From Tetrahymena elliotti 4EA (taxonomy: Eukaryota; Ciliophora; Oligohymenophorea; Hymenostomatida; Tetrahymenidae), in contig JH720310.1 in NCBI GenBank assembly GCA_000231825.2, positions 743,583 through 807,582 of the forward strand: DNA of 64,000 nucleotides, given 5' to 3'. The position numbers were made by a program, and so were the translations under genes. Shown here piece after piece: positions 49,655-60,859 of this stretch (the stretch's first letter is position 1; each line of letters starts with the position of its first letter). The notes below the pieces were generated by a model that was given only the letters and a program-made list of their open reading frames with translations, was not told where the DNA came from and did not search any database.

Positions 49655-51341
49655 TCATTATTCCCTTTTTAAAGCCTATTGAAGAGCTTAGTCAATATCA
49701 GCAATAATATCTTCAACATCTTCAAGACCACAAGATAATCTAATAAAGTTGTCAGTATAACCTAACTTAGCTCTGACTTCAGCAGGAACTGAGGCGTGAG
49801 TCATGGTAGCAGGGTGTTAAATCAAAGCTTTATTAATTAAAAAATTATTTAAATTAAAAAAATAAATTTGATTTGTTAAATTTTAAAATTCATGTTTTCA
49901 TTCTAATACATTAATTACTTTCAATACCACCAAGAGATATAGCAAGAGTGGCAAGCTTGCAAGAAGACAAGAATTTGTAGGCTTCAGCTTTTCCTCCCTT
50001 AAGTAAGAAGGAAATCATGGCACCAAAACCTCTTTGTTGCTTTTTAGCAAGCTCATGTTGAGGGTGAGATTCAAGACCAGGGAAGATGACCTTTTCAATC
50101 AAAGGGTGTTGTTCAAGCCATTTAGCAATAGAGTAGGCATTTCTGCAGTGAATCTTCATTCTAGATTCAAGAGTCTTAAGACCTCTAACAGCCAAGTAGC
50201 AGTCAAAAGTAGAAGGGCAACCACCGAAAGAAATGGAAGAGTAGAAGAGCTTTTCCTTCATTTCCTTTCCATTGAAAATTAAAGCACCCATCATGACATC
50301 AGAGTGGCCACCGATGTATTTAGTAACAGAATGAAGGGCTATATCAACACCCAAATCCAAAGGGTTTTATAAGTAAGGAGTAGCAAAAGTGTTATCTACC
50401 AAAACCCAGGTCTATTATTATCATAAAAAATATCTTTAAAAATTATGTTTAAGGCAAATATAAATTAAAAAAATAAAATCTTAAATAAAAATAATCATGA
50501 TCATAATCATCTTAAAAAAGAAAAAAACTATTATTGAATAAAATTTATATCCTAGTTTTTAATTTTCTTATCTATCCATCTTTTATTTTGTTAATTTAAT
50601 CTTTCTAAACTATGTTAGTTTGTCTTTCTTAAATAATACATTAAAAGTTTGATCACTTTATTGTAAGGAAATATTTTATTTTTTAGGAGTGATTATTCTG
50701 AAATATCAATCTAATCTATCTCCTTCCTAATATGTCAAATTTATTTTTTTTAATTTATTTAAACATTAATTTTATACATCTTTCTTCTTTTCACGGGTGA
50801 TGGCAACGATAGCTTCAATGTTAACTATCTTAATGAGAGGATTGCTAGGAGTTTCAATCCAGATTAAGGAGGTGTTTTCTTTGAAGGCTTTCTTGAAAGC
50901 TTCTTGATCAGTAAGGTCAACGAAATCAACATTGAAGTTGAATTTTTCTTCAGCAAATCTTCTCATGTATCTGTTGCTACCACCATAAATATCATCAGAA
51001 ACTATAATATGGGATTCCTTTGGAATAGAGTGGACAACACAAGTCATAGCAGCACAACCAGAAGAAAAGGCAATAGCATATTCACCATTTTCACAAGCTG
51101 CAATGCATTCTTCGAAGGCGTGTCTAGTGGGAGTACCACCTCTAGCATATTCAAATTAAGAATACATATTAGTAGGGGCCTTTTATGCAAAGGTTGTGCT
51201 CAAGTGAATAGGAACATTGACAGAACCATGAACTTCATCAGGCTCTTAGCCAGCATGAATTGCCTTAGTAGCGAAACCCTTATTCTTTTTATATAAATAA
51301 GCAGTTTCAGGGAAGTTAATGAATTATGAATAATCAGCCAT
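49655..51341 (-). CDS. Cystathionine gamma-lyase (trans-sulfuration, PLP enzyme)
   Basis: Cleaves cystathionine to cysteine, 2-oxobutyrate and ammonia in the cytosol. Three exons by eye: 51341-50778, 50411-49919 and 49827-49655; 1230 nt, 409 residues, close to the usual 400. Cys/Met-metabolism PLP family marks in order: [95 protein letters not shown], then the PLP lysine in [21 protein letters not shown] and [14 protein letters not shown], ending [20 protein letters not shown]. Cystathionine gamma-synthase is very similar, so the exact reaction is inferred. Codons are more GC-rich than neighbours, as in highly expressed Tetrahymena genes. The first intron (about 366 nt) is long. Confidence 0.92.
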
Positions 51342-53585
51342 GACTAAATATTTTATGATTTTATGTTTTTCTATAAAATTATGGAAATTGCAAATCTCGG
51401 TGTTAATTAATTATTAATTTAAATTGTCCAAAATAGTACTTGCTTTTAAAAAGGTTTTTAGATAATTAAATAAATTTATAAGTAGCCGTCTTTTATTAAT
51501 TATATAGAAAGATATTTGGCAATAGTAGATGTGGCCATTTTTTATTCTCTTTTCAGAAAATTCAGAAGGACATAGAAGAAACCTGTAAATCTTAACAGTT
51601 TGTAAAATGTAAAAAACCCTAAAAAATCCATAAAAGATAGTAAGTAAGTAACTTCAAATAATCAACTCATAGGAATCCATAGGATGAAATATATTTCTTT
51701 TATAAACTTTATTCAAAATAATTCGAAAGAATTCAATTTTTTTCTTTGAGAATGACAGACAATTGTTACTAAAATAATCAAATCAAATTGATTATCCCAC
51801 TCTAGGTACTTATTTGGTTGTTAGTTAATGTGAAATCTAAAAATGAATGAAAAAATTTAAAAACTTTTATAAATTCTCTTAGAAATGCAAATGAGTGGAA
51901 AATGCATTAGAAATAATTTTATTCTAAGAGGGAGGAAGTTATAGATTTATGCTAGCACTCACTAAACTAGAAAAATTATTTTTTAGATATCATTCCAAAA
52001 ATTTTCTATCAAAGAAGGATCATGGAATAAACTCAGCAAGCTTAACAACTTATTAAATGGAAAAAATCCATAAAAGAAAAGGAACTTCGAATGAAAAAGT
52101 AAAAGAAATCAATAGGATGAAATATTAATTTCTTTTATAAAAATTATTAAAGAATAATTGGAAAGAAACTAATTTGTTTATCTGGGAATGGCAGACAATT
52201 GTTCATACACTTATAAAATCAAAATGATCTTCGCATTCTTGATGTTTAAAGAAAAAATTGTAAAACTTTTAAAATTAATTTTAATTCTCTTAGAAATGTA
52301 AATGAGAGGAAACAGGAAGAATTTTATTTTATTTTAGAGGGAGCATTTATTAAAAAAAAACCAAAAAAATCCATAAAATATAAGTAACTTCTGATAAAAG
52401 AAATCAATAGGACTAAAAAATTATTTCTTTTACAAACATTATTAAAGAATAATTGGAAAGAAACTAATTTGTTTATCTGGGAATGACAGACAATTGTTCC
52501 TACACTAATAAAATCATAATGATCTTCTCATTCTTGATGCTTATTTGGTAGTGAGTGAGTGAGTTAATTTAATGTGTAAATCTAAAAATGAAGGAAAAAA
52601 TAGTAAAACTTTTAAAATACAAATGAGAGGAAACTAGAAAGAATTTTATTTTATTTTAGAGGAAGCATTTATTAAAAAAAAAACCCAAAAAAAATTCATA
52701 AAATAAATGAAAATTTTGATAAAAGAAATCAATAGGATCAAAAAATTATTTCTTTTATAAACATTATTAAAGAATAATTGGAAAGAAACTAATTTGTCTA
52801 TCTGACAACAACAGACAATTGTTACTATAAAAATCAAAACAAAATGATCATTTCATTTTTAGATACTTATTTGGTAGTTAGTATTACATATAAATCTAAA
52901 AATGAAGGAAAAATTCTTAAAAGTTTTAAAATGAATTGAATTCTCTGAGAAATGCAAATGAGAGGAAACTAGAAAGAATTTTATTTTATTTTAGAGTGAG
53001 TATTTATTAGCTAACTAGATTTAGGCTAAACAATAAAGATTTAGTAATATTAATTTTTAAGATCATTCCTAATATTTTCTAGAAATTTCATAGATCTATT
53101 AGAGAAATTTTTAAATTTACAGCTCTTTTTCTTTTACTAAATATTTTTTCTTAAATCTTTGTCTTGATTTTTCTTCCTTTAAGTAGGCATTAAAAGTTTT
53201 TAAAATATGGAGGGATCTAATTTATTTTTTTGAAATTGCTCTTCTCACATAAATCAATCATACAAACAATATTGAATTGATCTTGAATGTTTAAATTTTT
53301 ATATGAAATAAAACTGCTTATTATCGAACTAACTAACTAACAAACTACAATGTTTGTTGAGCAATTAAAAATTAGGATGAAATAATGGTTATATTTATTA
53401 AAAAAGAATATTATATTATATTGGATAAAAAGTGATCTAAGAACATAAATAAATGGCAAATAAACACTGATATGAGAATTAAAAATTATTTTTTTGTAGA
53501 ATTAATACTTTTTAAAAAAAATACTATTCATTATTTTTTTTAATCACTCCCAATAATTTATTTCTGTAATCATAACACATTTTTT
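51342..53585. repeat. Large spacer with four diverged ~300-bp tandem units
   Basis: Units recur near 51735, 52150, 52450 and 52770. Each reads GAATAATTGGAAAGAAACTA-like, GACAGACAATTGTT, AAAATCATAATGATC, CTTATTTGGTAGT, AAATCTAAAAATGAAGG, TCTTAGAAATGCAAATGAG and TTTTATTTTATTTTAGAGGGAG. Identity between the second, third and fourth is high. No coding frame survives in them. Confidence 0.65.
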
Positions 53586-54120
53586 TCATGCTCTCTATCC
53601 ATTTAGGGGAACTCTAGCAGCCATATAATTAACAAAATATTTTGGAATTATACCTTTTAAATTGTTTTAAGTCATAATTGTTATCTTTACCTTGAGGATG
53701 AATGATAGCAATATGTGAAAAAGCAAAAATAAATCCTTTACATTTAGGGAGACTAGGATATTGAATATAGTAATAAAACAATAGTTGTTTAACCTTTTTA
53801 TGGATAATCCATTTTAAGTTATCTTGCTTAACAGAAATCTCTTTTGTGACACCTTAACCAGGATCTACAAAATAATAAATAGCATCGATTATTTAAAATT
53901 CAATTTCAGATTTTTTTCTTTTTTTTACTTATTTCCAACTTTCTTAAGATTTTAACCCATAAAATTATTTTAAATTTTCAATATATGGTCTATTTAGAGA
54001 GATTAATAGTAATGTATATATACAATTAATTGTGTCAACATCTAATTGATTTTTCTTCCTTGCCTCAATATTTTAGACCTACTAACAGACTCTTTCAAAT
54101 TATATTGAGTTTAAAGGTAA
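53586..54120 (-). CDS. START-domain lipid-binding protein, 3' part (5' end not found, may be truncated)
   Basis: START domains bind lipids or sterols. Minus-strand frame ending at TGA 53588-53586. Coding-like sequence from about 54120: KNQLDVDTINCIYTLLLISL, then IEFQIIDAIYYFVDP, VKQDNLKWIIHKKVKQ and CKGFIFAFSHIAIIHPQ. A 37-nt intron (near 53695-53660, GTAAAG donor, AAAAG acceptor) restores GIIPKYFVNYMAARVPL, matching the GxIPxxxVNxxAxRxP end of START domains. No ATG was found in frame upstream, and a transposase relic on the same strand begins about 120 bp upstream. This is either a 3' fragment cut off by the insertion or a gene whose first exons I missed. Confidence 0.5.
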
Positions 54121-54239
54121 TAAGAAAAATAATTTATAAAAAGGAAATTAAAACCACCTTTCAGATCATGAACATGTATGTTTGATCCTTTTTTGAAAAT
54201 GATTAATAAAATATATTTAATATTATTATACCAAATCAT

Positions 54240-54985
54240 ACTCAAACTTGATTAATGATCTTAATTAATCTTAATTTTTTAATTCAACTTTTTTTTTGAG
54301 AATAGCCCAGACAAGTCTGGGCTATTAAATGAATGTTTAAGAGTTTTTACTTAATTTTAACAAAAATTCCTTTGTAAGTAGAGTCCTATAGCTTGGAGAA
54401 TTATCATAATCATAAACCAATCATTTAATTTTTGAGAGTTTCTTATTTTTAGGCTACTATTTAAAACATTGAATCCAGATTTTTTTAAATTTCTTTCATT
54501 AGAACTCTGAATTAACCTTAAACCCTTACTGATAAGAATAGATTTGAGATTTTTTTTACCAAGAGATAGCAGCAAAAACCATCAATCATATCTTTGTTTA
54601 TGTAATCTGAATATGGTTTGGTTAGTCATTGAAATGCCAACAACCTTAAGTATTAAGATAGAGCTGAAAATAAGATTCATCTGCAAACACCAAATTATTC
54701 ACTGGCATAGGAACTTCTTTTGAGATAGTATATTTTTATGAAATGTATTCAAAATTGTAGGTTATGTGGTACTAAGTGACTTAGCAATCTTTTCATTTAA
54801 CCTAAAGACTTCTCTCTACCTCCTCTTTTAAAGTCTTCAAAATCTCTTGCCAACTAATATTTTTACAATAATCTTGAAACTGATGACTGGCTGATGCCAA
54901 AATAATTAGCGATTTTTTTTTAATTTAAGCTACACACATAGAATCCCACTATTTTCCTTCTTTTACTAACTTCCAATCTGTTAGT
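54240..54985 (-). pseudogene. Decayed Tc1/mariner-type transposase
   Basis: Three-frame remnants on the minus strand read in order like a Tc1/mariner (IS630 superfamily) transposase: a helix-turn-helix-like piece IANYFGISQSSVSRLL (about 54910-54860), RGGREKSL (about 54815), the first catalytic Asp region ADESYFQLYLNTQGCWHFND (about 54690-54630), MVFAAISW (about 54575), a possible second Asp in YDYDNSPSYRTLL (about 54405), NSPDL then, after an apparent loss of the NPIE part, VWAILKKKVEL (about 54325-54285). It has frameshifts and several TGA stops (for example after QTKI near 54597), so it is inactive. No terminal inverted repeats or TA target duplication could be assigned. It is type-typical only by motif; a search would confirm it. 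Confidence 0.7.
54301..54326. repeat. Perfect 12-bp inverted repeat (hairpin)
   Basis: AATAGCCCAGAC, a 2-base AA loop, then GTCTGGGCTATT: a 12-bp perfect palindrome with unusually high GC for this DNA. It sits inside the transposase relic at the junction where the NPIE-coding part is missing. Confidence 0.9.
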
Positions 54986-57044
54986 AAATATTAAAAAGAA
55001 AGAGAAAACTGAAAAATTTGAATTAAAAATGAAAAAAATAAATAACGAATGAATGAGCAAGTAAGTAAGCAAAAATTAATATTTAAATGCTAAATTTACT
55101 CTAAGAGAAGAGTCAAAGTTTAGAGATCAATGTGTTTTGTTAACTCAGATCCTAATTTTTATGCACCCATTTCACAAATATTATTCTCACTTTAAACAAT
55201 TTATAAAAAGAAATATTGAATAAACAAATATTTAAAAGAAAGACAAAAAATTAATATTTTAATTAAAAATGAAAACAGCAATAAAAAGAATGAATGAGTA
55301 ATAATTAATATTGAAACACTATTTTTACAATAGGTGAAGATTCAAATTTTAAAGATTAGAGCATTTTGATAACTCAGATCCTAATGTTTGTGCACCCGTT
55401 TCACCAATATTGCCCCAACTTTTAACAATTTATAAAAGTAATTATTTATTAAAAAATATTTGAAAGAATGAGAAAATAATCAAAATTTGAATTAAAAATG
55501 AAACCAACGAATAAAAATTAAAGATTAATAAGTAAGTAAGTAAGCCAAACTAATTTCAAGTAAACTAACCTAAATTAGTTAATCAGCNNNNNNNNNNNNN
55601 NNNNNNNNNNNNNNNNNNNNNNNNNNNNNNNNNNNNNNNNNNNNNNNNNNNNNNNNNNNNNNNNNNNNNNNNNNNNNNNNNNNNNNNNNNNNNNNNNNNN
55701 NNNNNNNNNNNNNNNNNNNNNNNNNNNNNNNNNNNNNNNNNNNNNNNNNNNNNNNNNNNNNNNNNNNNNNNNNNNNNNNNNNNNNNNNNNNNNNNNNNNN
55801 NNNNNNNNNNNNNNNNNNNNNNNNNNNNNNNNNNNNNNNNNNNNNNNNNNNNNNNNNNNNNNNNNNNNNNNNNNNNNNNNNNNNNNNNNNNNNNNNNNNN
55901 NNNNNNNNNNNNNNNNNNNNNNNNNNNNNNNNNNNNNNNNNNNNNNNNNNNNNNNNNNNNNNNNNNNNNNNNNNNNNNNNNNNNNNNNNNNNNNNNNNNN
56001 NNNNNNNNNNNNNNNNNNNNNNNNNNNNNNNNNNNNNNNNNNNNNNNNNNNNNNNNNNNNNNNNNNNNNNNNNNNNNNNNNNNNNNNNNNNNNNNNNNNN
56101 NNNNNNNNNNNNNNNNNNNNNNNNNNNNNNNNNNNNNNNNNNNNNNNNNNNNNNNNNNNNNNNNNNNNNNNNNNNNNNNNNNNNNNNNNNNNNNNNNNNN
56201 NNNNNNNNNNNNNNNNNNNNNNNNNNNNNNNNNNNNNNNNNNAAATATTGAATAAAGAAATATTTAAAAGAATTAAAAAAAAATCAAATTTTGTCTTAAA
56301 AATGTAAACAACAAATAAAAATTATTGAATGAGTAAGTAAGCCAAACTTAGTTAATCAGTCCTTAACAAATGAAAATCTTATTTATTCATTCCAAAATGG
56401 GTAATTAATATTGAAGTATTATATTTACAGAAAGATCAAACTCAAAGTTTAGAGATTAGAGCATTTTGCTAACTCAGATCCTAGTTTTTATGCACCCATT
56501 TCGCCAATATCATTAAGCCTTTTAAAAAAATGATAAATATAAATATTGAATAAATAAATATTAGCAAGAAGTAGAAAAAACAAAAACAAAAATTTGAATT
56601 AAAAATGAAAACAAAAAATAAAAATATATGAATGAGTGAGTGAGTAAACCAAACTAATATCAATTATTCTATATCAACATTTTTATTTTTTTTTTAATTT
56701 ATTAAGGGATGAAGTGAAAGAAGAATTAATTTATTGATAATATGAAAAATTAGATTGATTTCCTTTTTTTTCAACAAACAAAATTTTTACAAAATATAAA
56801 AGCAAGTTGAATTAATCTGATTTTCTCATTTTAAAATTTAGATAGAAGTAAAATAAAATATTTTGGTTTTTAAATTAAGATAACAAAATTACATTTCAAG
56901 GAAAATTTGATATTATTCATTTGATAAATTTGTTTGTGTAAAAATTATAGATTTAAAATAATAATAAAAAAATAACTGATAAATTCTAAGTATGAATTTG
57001 AATAAATTATTGATTATTATAATTTACTGTTGATCATCAAATAA
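54986..57044. repeat. Diverged ~220-260-bp tandem repeats interrupted by an assembly gap
   Basis: Units near 54990, 55200, 55430, 56243 and 56520 share GAATAAAxAAATATTTxAAAGAA, AATTTGAATTAAAAATGAAAACA, a GAATGAGTAAGTAAG tract, and TTAGAGATxAxxGxATTTTGxTAACTCAGATCCTAxTTTTTATGCACCCATTTCxCCAATAT. The gap of N lies inside this array. From about 56680 to 57044 the sequence is plain AT-rich spacer. Confidence 0.65.
55588..56242. other. Assembly gap (655 N)
   Basis: Run of N. Both flanks are copies of the same tandem unit, so the gap is probably an unresolved number of those repeats; its true length is unknown. Confidence 0.95.
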
Positions 57045-57945
57045 TCAAAGGAAAGAATTCTTAGAATTTGAGTTTTAAACTTATTCCAATTTAATTGAAT
57101 ATATTGGATATTATCTTATTGCTTGATGTAGGATTTTGAAGTTAAGCTCCTGGTGAATGAAATAAAAACTTTATTTCTGAATATTATTTTTTAAATTGTT
57201 TAATTGGTGTCTAAAAAATTGTTTAGATATGCTGATAATAGTAATATTTAACAAGATATGCATTACTTTAATGATTGTTAATTTTTCTTTTGTGTGAAAG
57301 TTTCTATGACCTTCTTTAAGTTGTTTAGGATTTATCGAATTGGTAGTACCTATTATAAAGTACTTAAAATCCATCTCATCCAGTTTTTAGTTTTCAAGCA
57401 TTTTTTTTATTGTTTATTTGCATTTCAATAATTTTTTTGTTTAGTAATTTTTCTATGTCTTGACTTAAGAGTTGATTTACATTGATTTTTCTAATTTCTT
57501 ACTTTAATTATTTAAATTTTTTAGAGTTTTTCTATGAAATAGTTATTTGTCTATTAAGTCCTGTTGGTTATCAGAATTCAGCTTTAATTTCTATTCCTAA
57601 TTCACATAAGAATGGTGCTATCCACACTCATGTTGAGGTTGATTTATTTGTTATTATTATTAGGTAATTATTGTTTGAAGCTGATCTAACCCATTTCAAA
57701 ATGCTTTTTATTGCATTCTCTGGGTTTAAGGCAGTTTCCATCTTTCCAGAATTCGCACATTAGTTTATCAAACCTGTTAGTTCTTTTTCCCGCGTTTGGG
57801 TGAGGAATTCTTTTTCAAAAAATATTTCTCCCTGCAATCAAAAAATCCTAAATTAAATATCTACCACTTAAATATCCATTGAAAAAAATCATCCAATAAA
57901 ATTAAAGATTAACTTATCTTGATGACTTCGAATACTTTTCTTCAT
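57045..57945 (-). CDS. CCCH zinc-finger protein, probable RNA-binding
   Basis: The start taken is ATG 57945 (MKKSIRSHQDK); a short upstream exon from ATG 58061 is possible but does not join cleanly in frame. An intron from about 57916 to 57815 joins SIRSHQDK to IPHPNAGKRTNRFDKLMCEF. A finger follows: CEFWKDGNCLKPRECNKKH, spacing C-x7-C-x5-C-x3-H, typical of CCCH fingers that bind RNA. Downstream blocks in a third frame (DLIDKQLFHRKTLKNLNNQS, CKQTIKKMLENQKLDEMDF, HRNFHTKEKLTIIKVMHILL) run to TGA 57047-57045; a further intron near 57640-57555 is needed to reach that frame. The finger is well supported; the rest of the exon structure is not. Confidence 0.6.
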
Positions 57946-58101
57946 CACAGTAAAACCTATTTAATTAACAAATAAAAATAAAATAAATAAGATGATAGAA
58001 AAAATATAAAAACCTAAGGAATTGAAGAAATTTCTTTAATCTTGGTAAACTGAGTATCCATTTATTTACTGTGAATACAGATATAATGAAAAAAAAGGAT
58101 A

Positions 58102-58769
58102 ATGGGAAGAAACCATTTTTTGTACAATCTACATTACTACAGCCATTTAGTAGAATAATTTTAAGCTAAAGAAATTTCTAAATCTCTTGAAAAAAATAGT
58201 ATGATTAACGGAACTACTAGTATTAGAAAGGATAGAATTTATGAGCGCAATGATGCAAAAATTTATTTCATGTAGAAGCAGAATCTTGGAGTGCAGGTAT
58301 AGATATCAGAAAATAATAAAATAAAGAGAGGTATTATAATTTATTAAAGACTTCAAAGTTAAATTTAAATGGTCATTTACTTAGTCCTCTTTTTTTAAGT
58401 ACTTTTTGGTTTGTTAACGAGGATATTGATATCTTGAAATATGGAAGCTTAAAGAGTCTATTATCTCAAGTTAAAGTTCAATAAAATGAAGCATATTCTT
58501 CAAGAAAATTCTCCTCTGTCAAAAACAAAAGAATACACATTGGTTGTTACGACACAGAAAAGAAGCTGCAGAAGCATGAAATAAATACATAACAGATAAT
58601 AAACTCCCACAATATTAAATATCATCGAGTGATAATGCTACACATTTTTTTCACAATATTTTTTTCATAATATTTTTTTTACAATATTTTTTTACTCCAA
58701 TTAATATACAGTAATTAAACAAATATTCACCCATCAAAAATGACTGAACAATAAGAAAATATTATCTGA
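58102..58769 (+). CDS. Protein of unknown function, divergent partner of the CCCH gene
   Basis: ATG 58102 (MGRNHFLYNLHYYSHLVEQF). One intron of about 50 nt (GTATAG to TTAAAG, 58297-58348) joins FMQKQNLGVQ to TSKLNLNGHLLSPLFLSTFW. The frame continues through FVNEDIDILKYGSLKSLLSQ and RIHIGCYDTEKKLQKHE to TGA 58767-58769. The last 50 codons cover a triplicated CACAATATTTTTTT-like stretch (58640-58690) that looks more like UTR, so the true end may differ by splicing. About 200 residues, no family recognised. It starts 157 bp from the CCCH start on the opposite strand (41 bp from the possible upstream exon). Confidence 0.55.
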
Positions 58770-59249
58770 TAAAAAATTTATATGCAAAAAAAAATCTTAG
58801 TTTTTGGAATTGACAGAAATTAAATGTACATTATTTAAAAAAACAATAATTTCTATTTAACAAAATAAATATTTCAAATTATAAAAAATTAATAAATATT
58901 TTAATTAATTTTTATTCGCAATCCCATACAGTTTATTAAGAAAAAATATAAAAGTGTTATTATAGAACAAAAAGAAATTGTTATTAACAATATTAAGTAC
59001 TTTTTAGTAAAGTATTGGATCTAAAAGTAAAAGAAGTAGAAAAAAATAAATACTATTCTAAATGCTAAGTTTTAGGTCTCACAAAAAAGTATTCACTTTT
59101 TCTTTCTAATTTTTCTTTAAATTTATTTTTTTTCAAAAAAAGTTTTTATAAGAGAAATCTTATGATTCAAATAGTCTAGAACTATAATTTTAGTAAGATA
59201 TTAATATCAACTCAAACAATTTGAAATTCAATATAAAAAATAAGTAATA

Positions 59250-60859
59250 ACAAAATAGGGGATTAAATAATATAAAAATGTTCAGATATTTTACTCAAAT
59301 ACAAAGAACTTAAGAGCTTAGACATCGATCTCTCGTATTTAATTAAAAATTTTCTTAGTTGGATTTAAAATGATTTCATTTTTTGAGTTTCAAAAATTTT
59401 TAATTTAATGTTAATAATTTCCATTTTAAAGCTCTAATTTGATTAATTAAGAAGGAATATCTTACTTATGCAATTATTTTTCTTCAAAAAAAAATCTTGA
59501 ATATCTTTCAATAAATTTATGGTAAAATATTATCATTTAATATATCAAAAATGATAAAATATTGATTTAAAGGCGAAATCAACTCAAAGAAGGTTCATTC
59601 TAAGATTTGATATGCTGCTTATTTAGTTGCGCAAACTTAAAGTCTCTTTAAATAAACGCAGAGTAATAAATAAATATTTTTAAAAAATAGAAACTTATAT
59701 TAACTTTAATTAACTGAAGCGCCTATTATTTAGAAGACAAAAACAATAGTCAAACTTTTGAATATAAATTTTCAAAAAATTTGAATCTGAAAGTGCTTTC
59801 ATTTAAATTTTAGTAAAATAATTAATTCCTTCAAATTAAAAAAAAATGTAACATTTTATGCAAAAATTTTAAAGGGGAATAAATTTCCAAGAGAAGTTTT
59901 ATTAAGAATTTGGCTTTGGATTGTAATAATATCCAAATTTAACTGTTTTAAATCTAAATTTCGAGTAAGTATTTGTAAGAGTAGAAAATGTTAATTAATA
60001 AATTTATACAGAAGTAATAAGAATATTGCTAAAAAGCTCAAGGAAATTGGAGAAGGAATATCCTCTTTAAAAAGTCTTACTATTTTGAAAATTAATTTAT
60101 GGTATTTATTGTCTTAGAGTAATAATTAATATTTATCTAACTTATTTTAATTTTAGTTACAATCAGATTTTTGATTAATAATTTTATGATTTGATAACTG
60201 GAATAAGTGAATGCAAGAATATTTAGAATCTTGAGCTTTTAATTAAGTAATTTTTTTTGTATTTTTAATTCTAAATTGATTTAAAAATGAAAAGTAAAAA
60301 TGAAATAAACGGTGAAAAGTTTTGTCAATTAGTAGAATCTTTTAAATTTTTAAATCAATTAGCTTGTTTGAACTTTTAACTTAGGTAAAGTCATTTCCAA
60401 AAATTAGATAAATTAATGAATTGGGATTAGAATTAAAAAAATTAAAAATCCTTTTGATTTTTACATAAAATAAGATATAATCTTATCAGTGAAGAAAACT
60501 CAATTTAATTAAGCAGAATTTTACAAAATTGCCCAGCTTTAAGAAATCTTGATCTCAATTTAGAGTAAATATTTTCCTCTCTTTTTTGTCAATTTTTTGA
60601 GCTAGTAATTATTTAATAAAAGTGGTAATTACATTTAGACGTTAGGGTTCACTAATTTAACTAATACTTTGGCATTATGTTCTAACATAATAAATCTAAA
60701 GCTCTTAGCTGAGTAAATTATGATTCATATTATTAAAATAAAGTATTTAATCTTTTATATTATAGTGACAATAATATTGATTAGATATCCTAAAAATAGT
60801 AAAGAATAAAGTTATTGAGAAAATTAAAATATTTGGTAACCATAGAATAGCTATTATGA
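59250..60859 (+). CDS. Multi-exon leucine-rich repeat protein, 5' end unclear
   Basis: Plus-strand blocks each encode one LRR and then break at a GTAAxT-type donor: LLKYKELKSLDIDLS (about 59290); FQDLICCLFSCANLKSLQIN (about 59600); EFGFGLQQYPNLTVLNLNF (about 59910-59962, GTAAGT donor); LKEIGEGISSLKSLTILKIN (about 60035); DLITGISECKNIQNLELLI (about 60195); KFCQLVESFKFLNQLACLNF (about 60320); QINELGLELKKLKILLIF (about 60405); SRILQNCPALRNLDLNLE (about 60510); LTNTLALCSNIINLKLL (about 60655); and the last exon ending KLKYLVTIEQLL with TGA 60857-60859. One LRR per exon contrasts with the intronless LRR genes at 10.7 and 35.2 kb. The initiation codon was not fixed. Confidence 0.62.

Noticed and set aside
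50904..51296. Plus-strand open frame of 130 codons
   Set aside because: It is antisense to the first exon of cystathionine gamma-lyase, whose minus-strand frame has clear family motifs.
57482..57667. Plus-strand frame with VGYQNSALISIPNSHKNGAI
   Set aside because: The minus strand here carries the downstream exons of the CCCH gene; the plus frame has no ATG context or domain.
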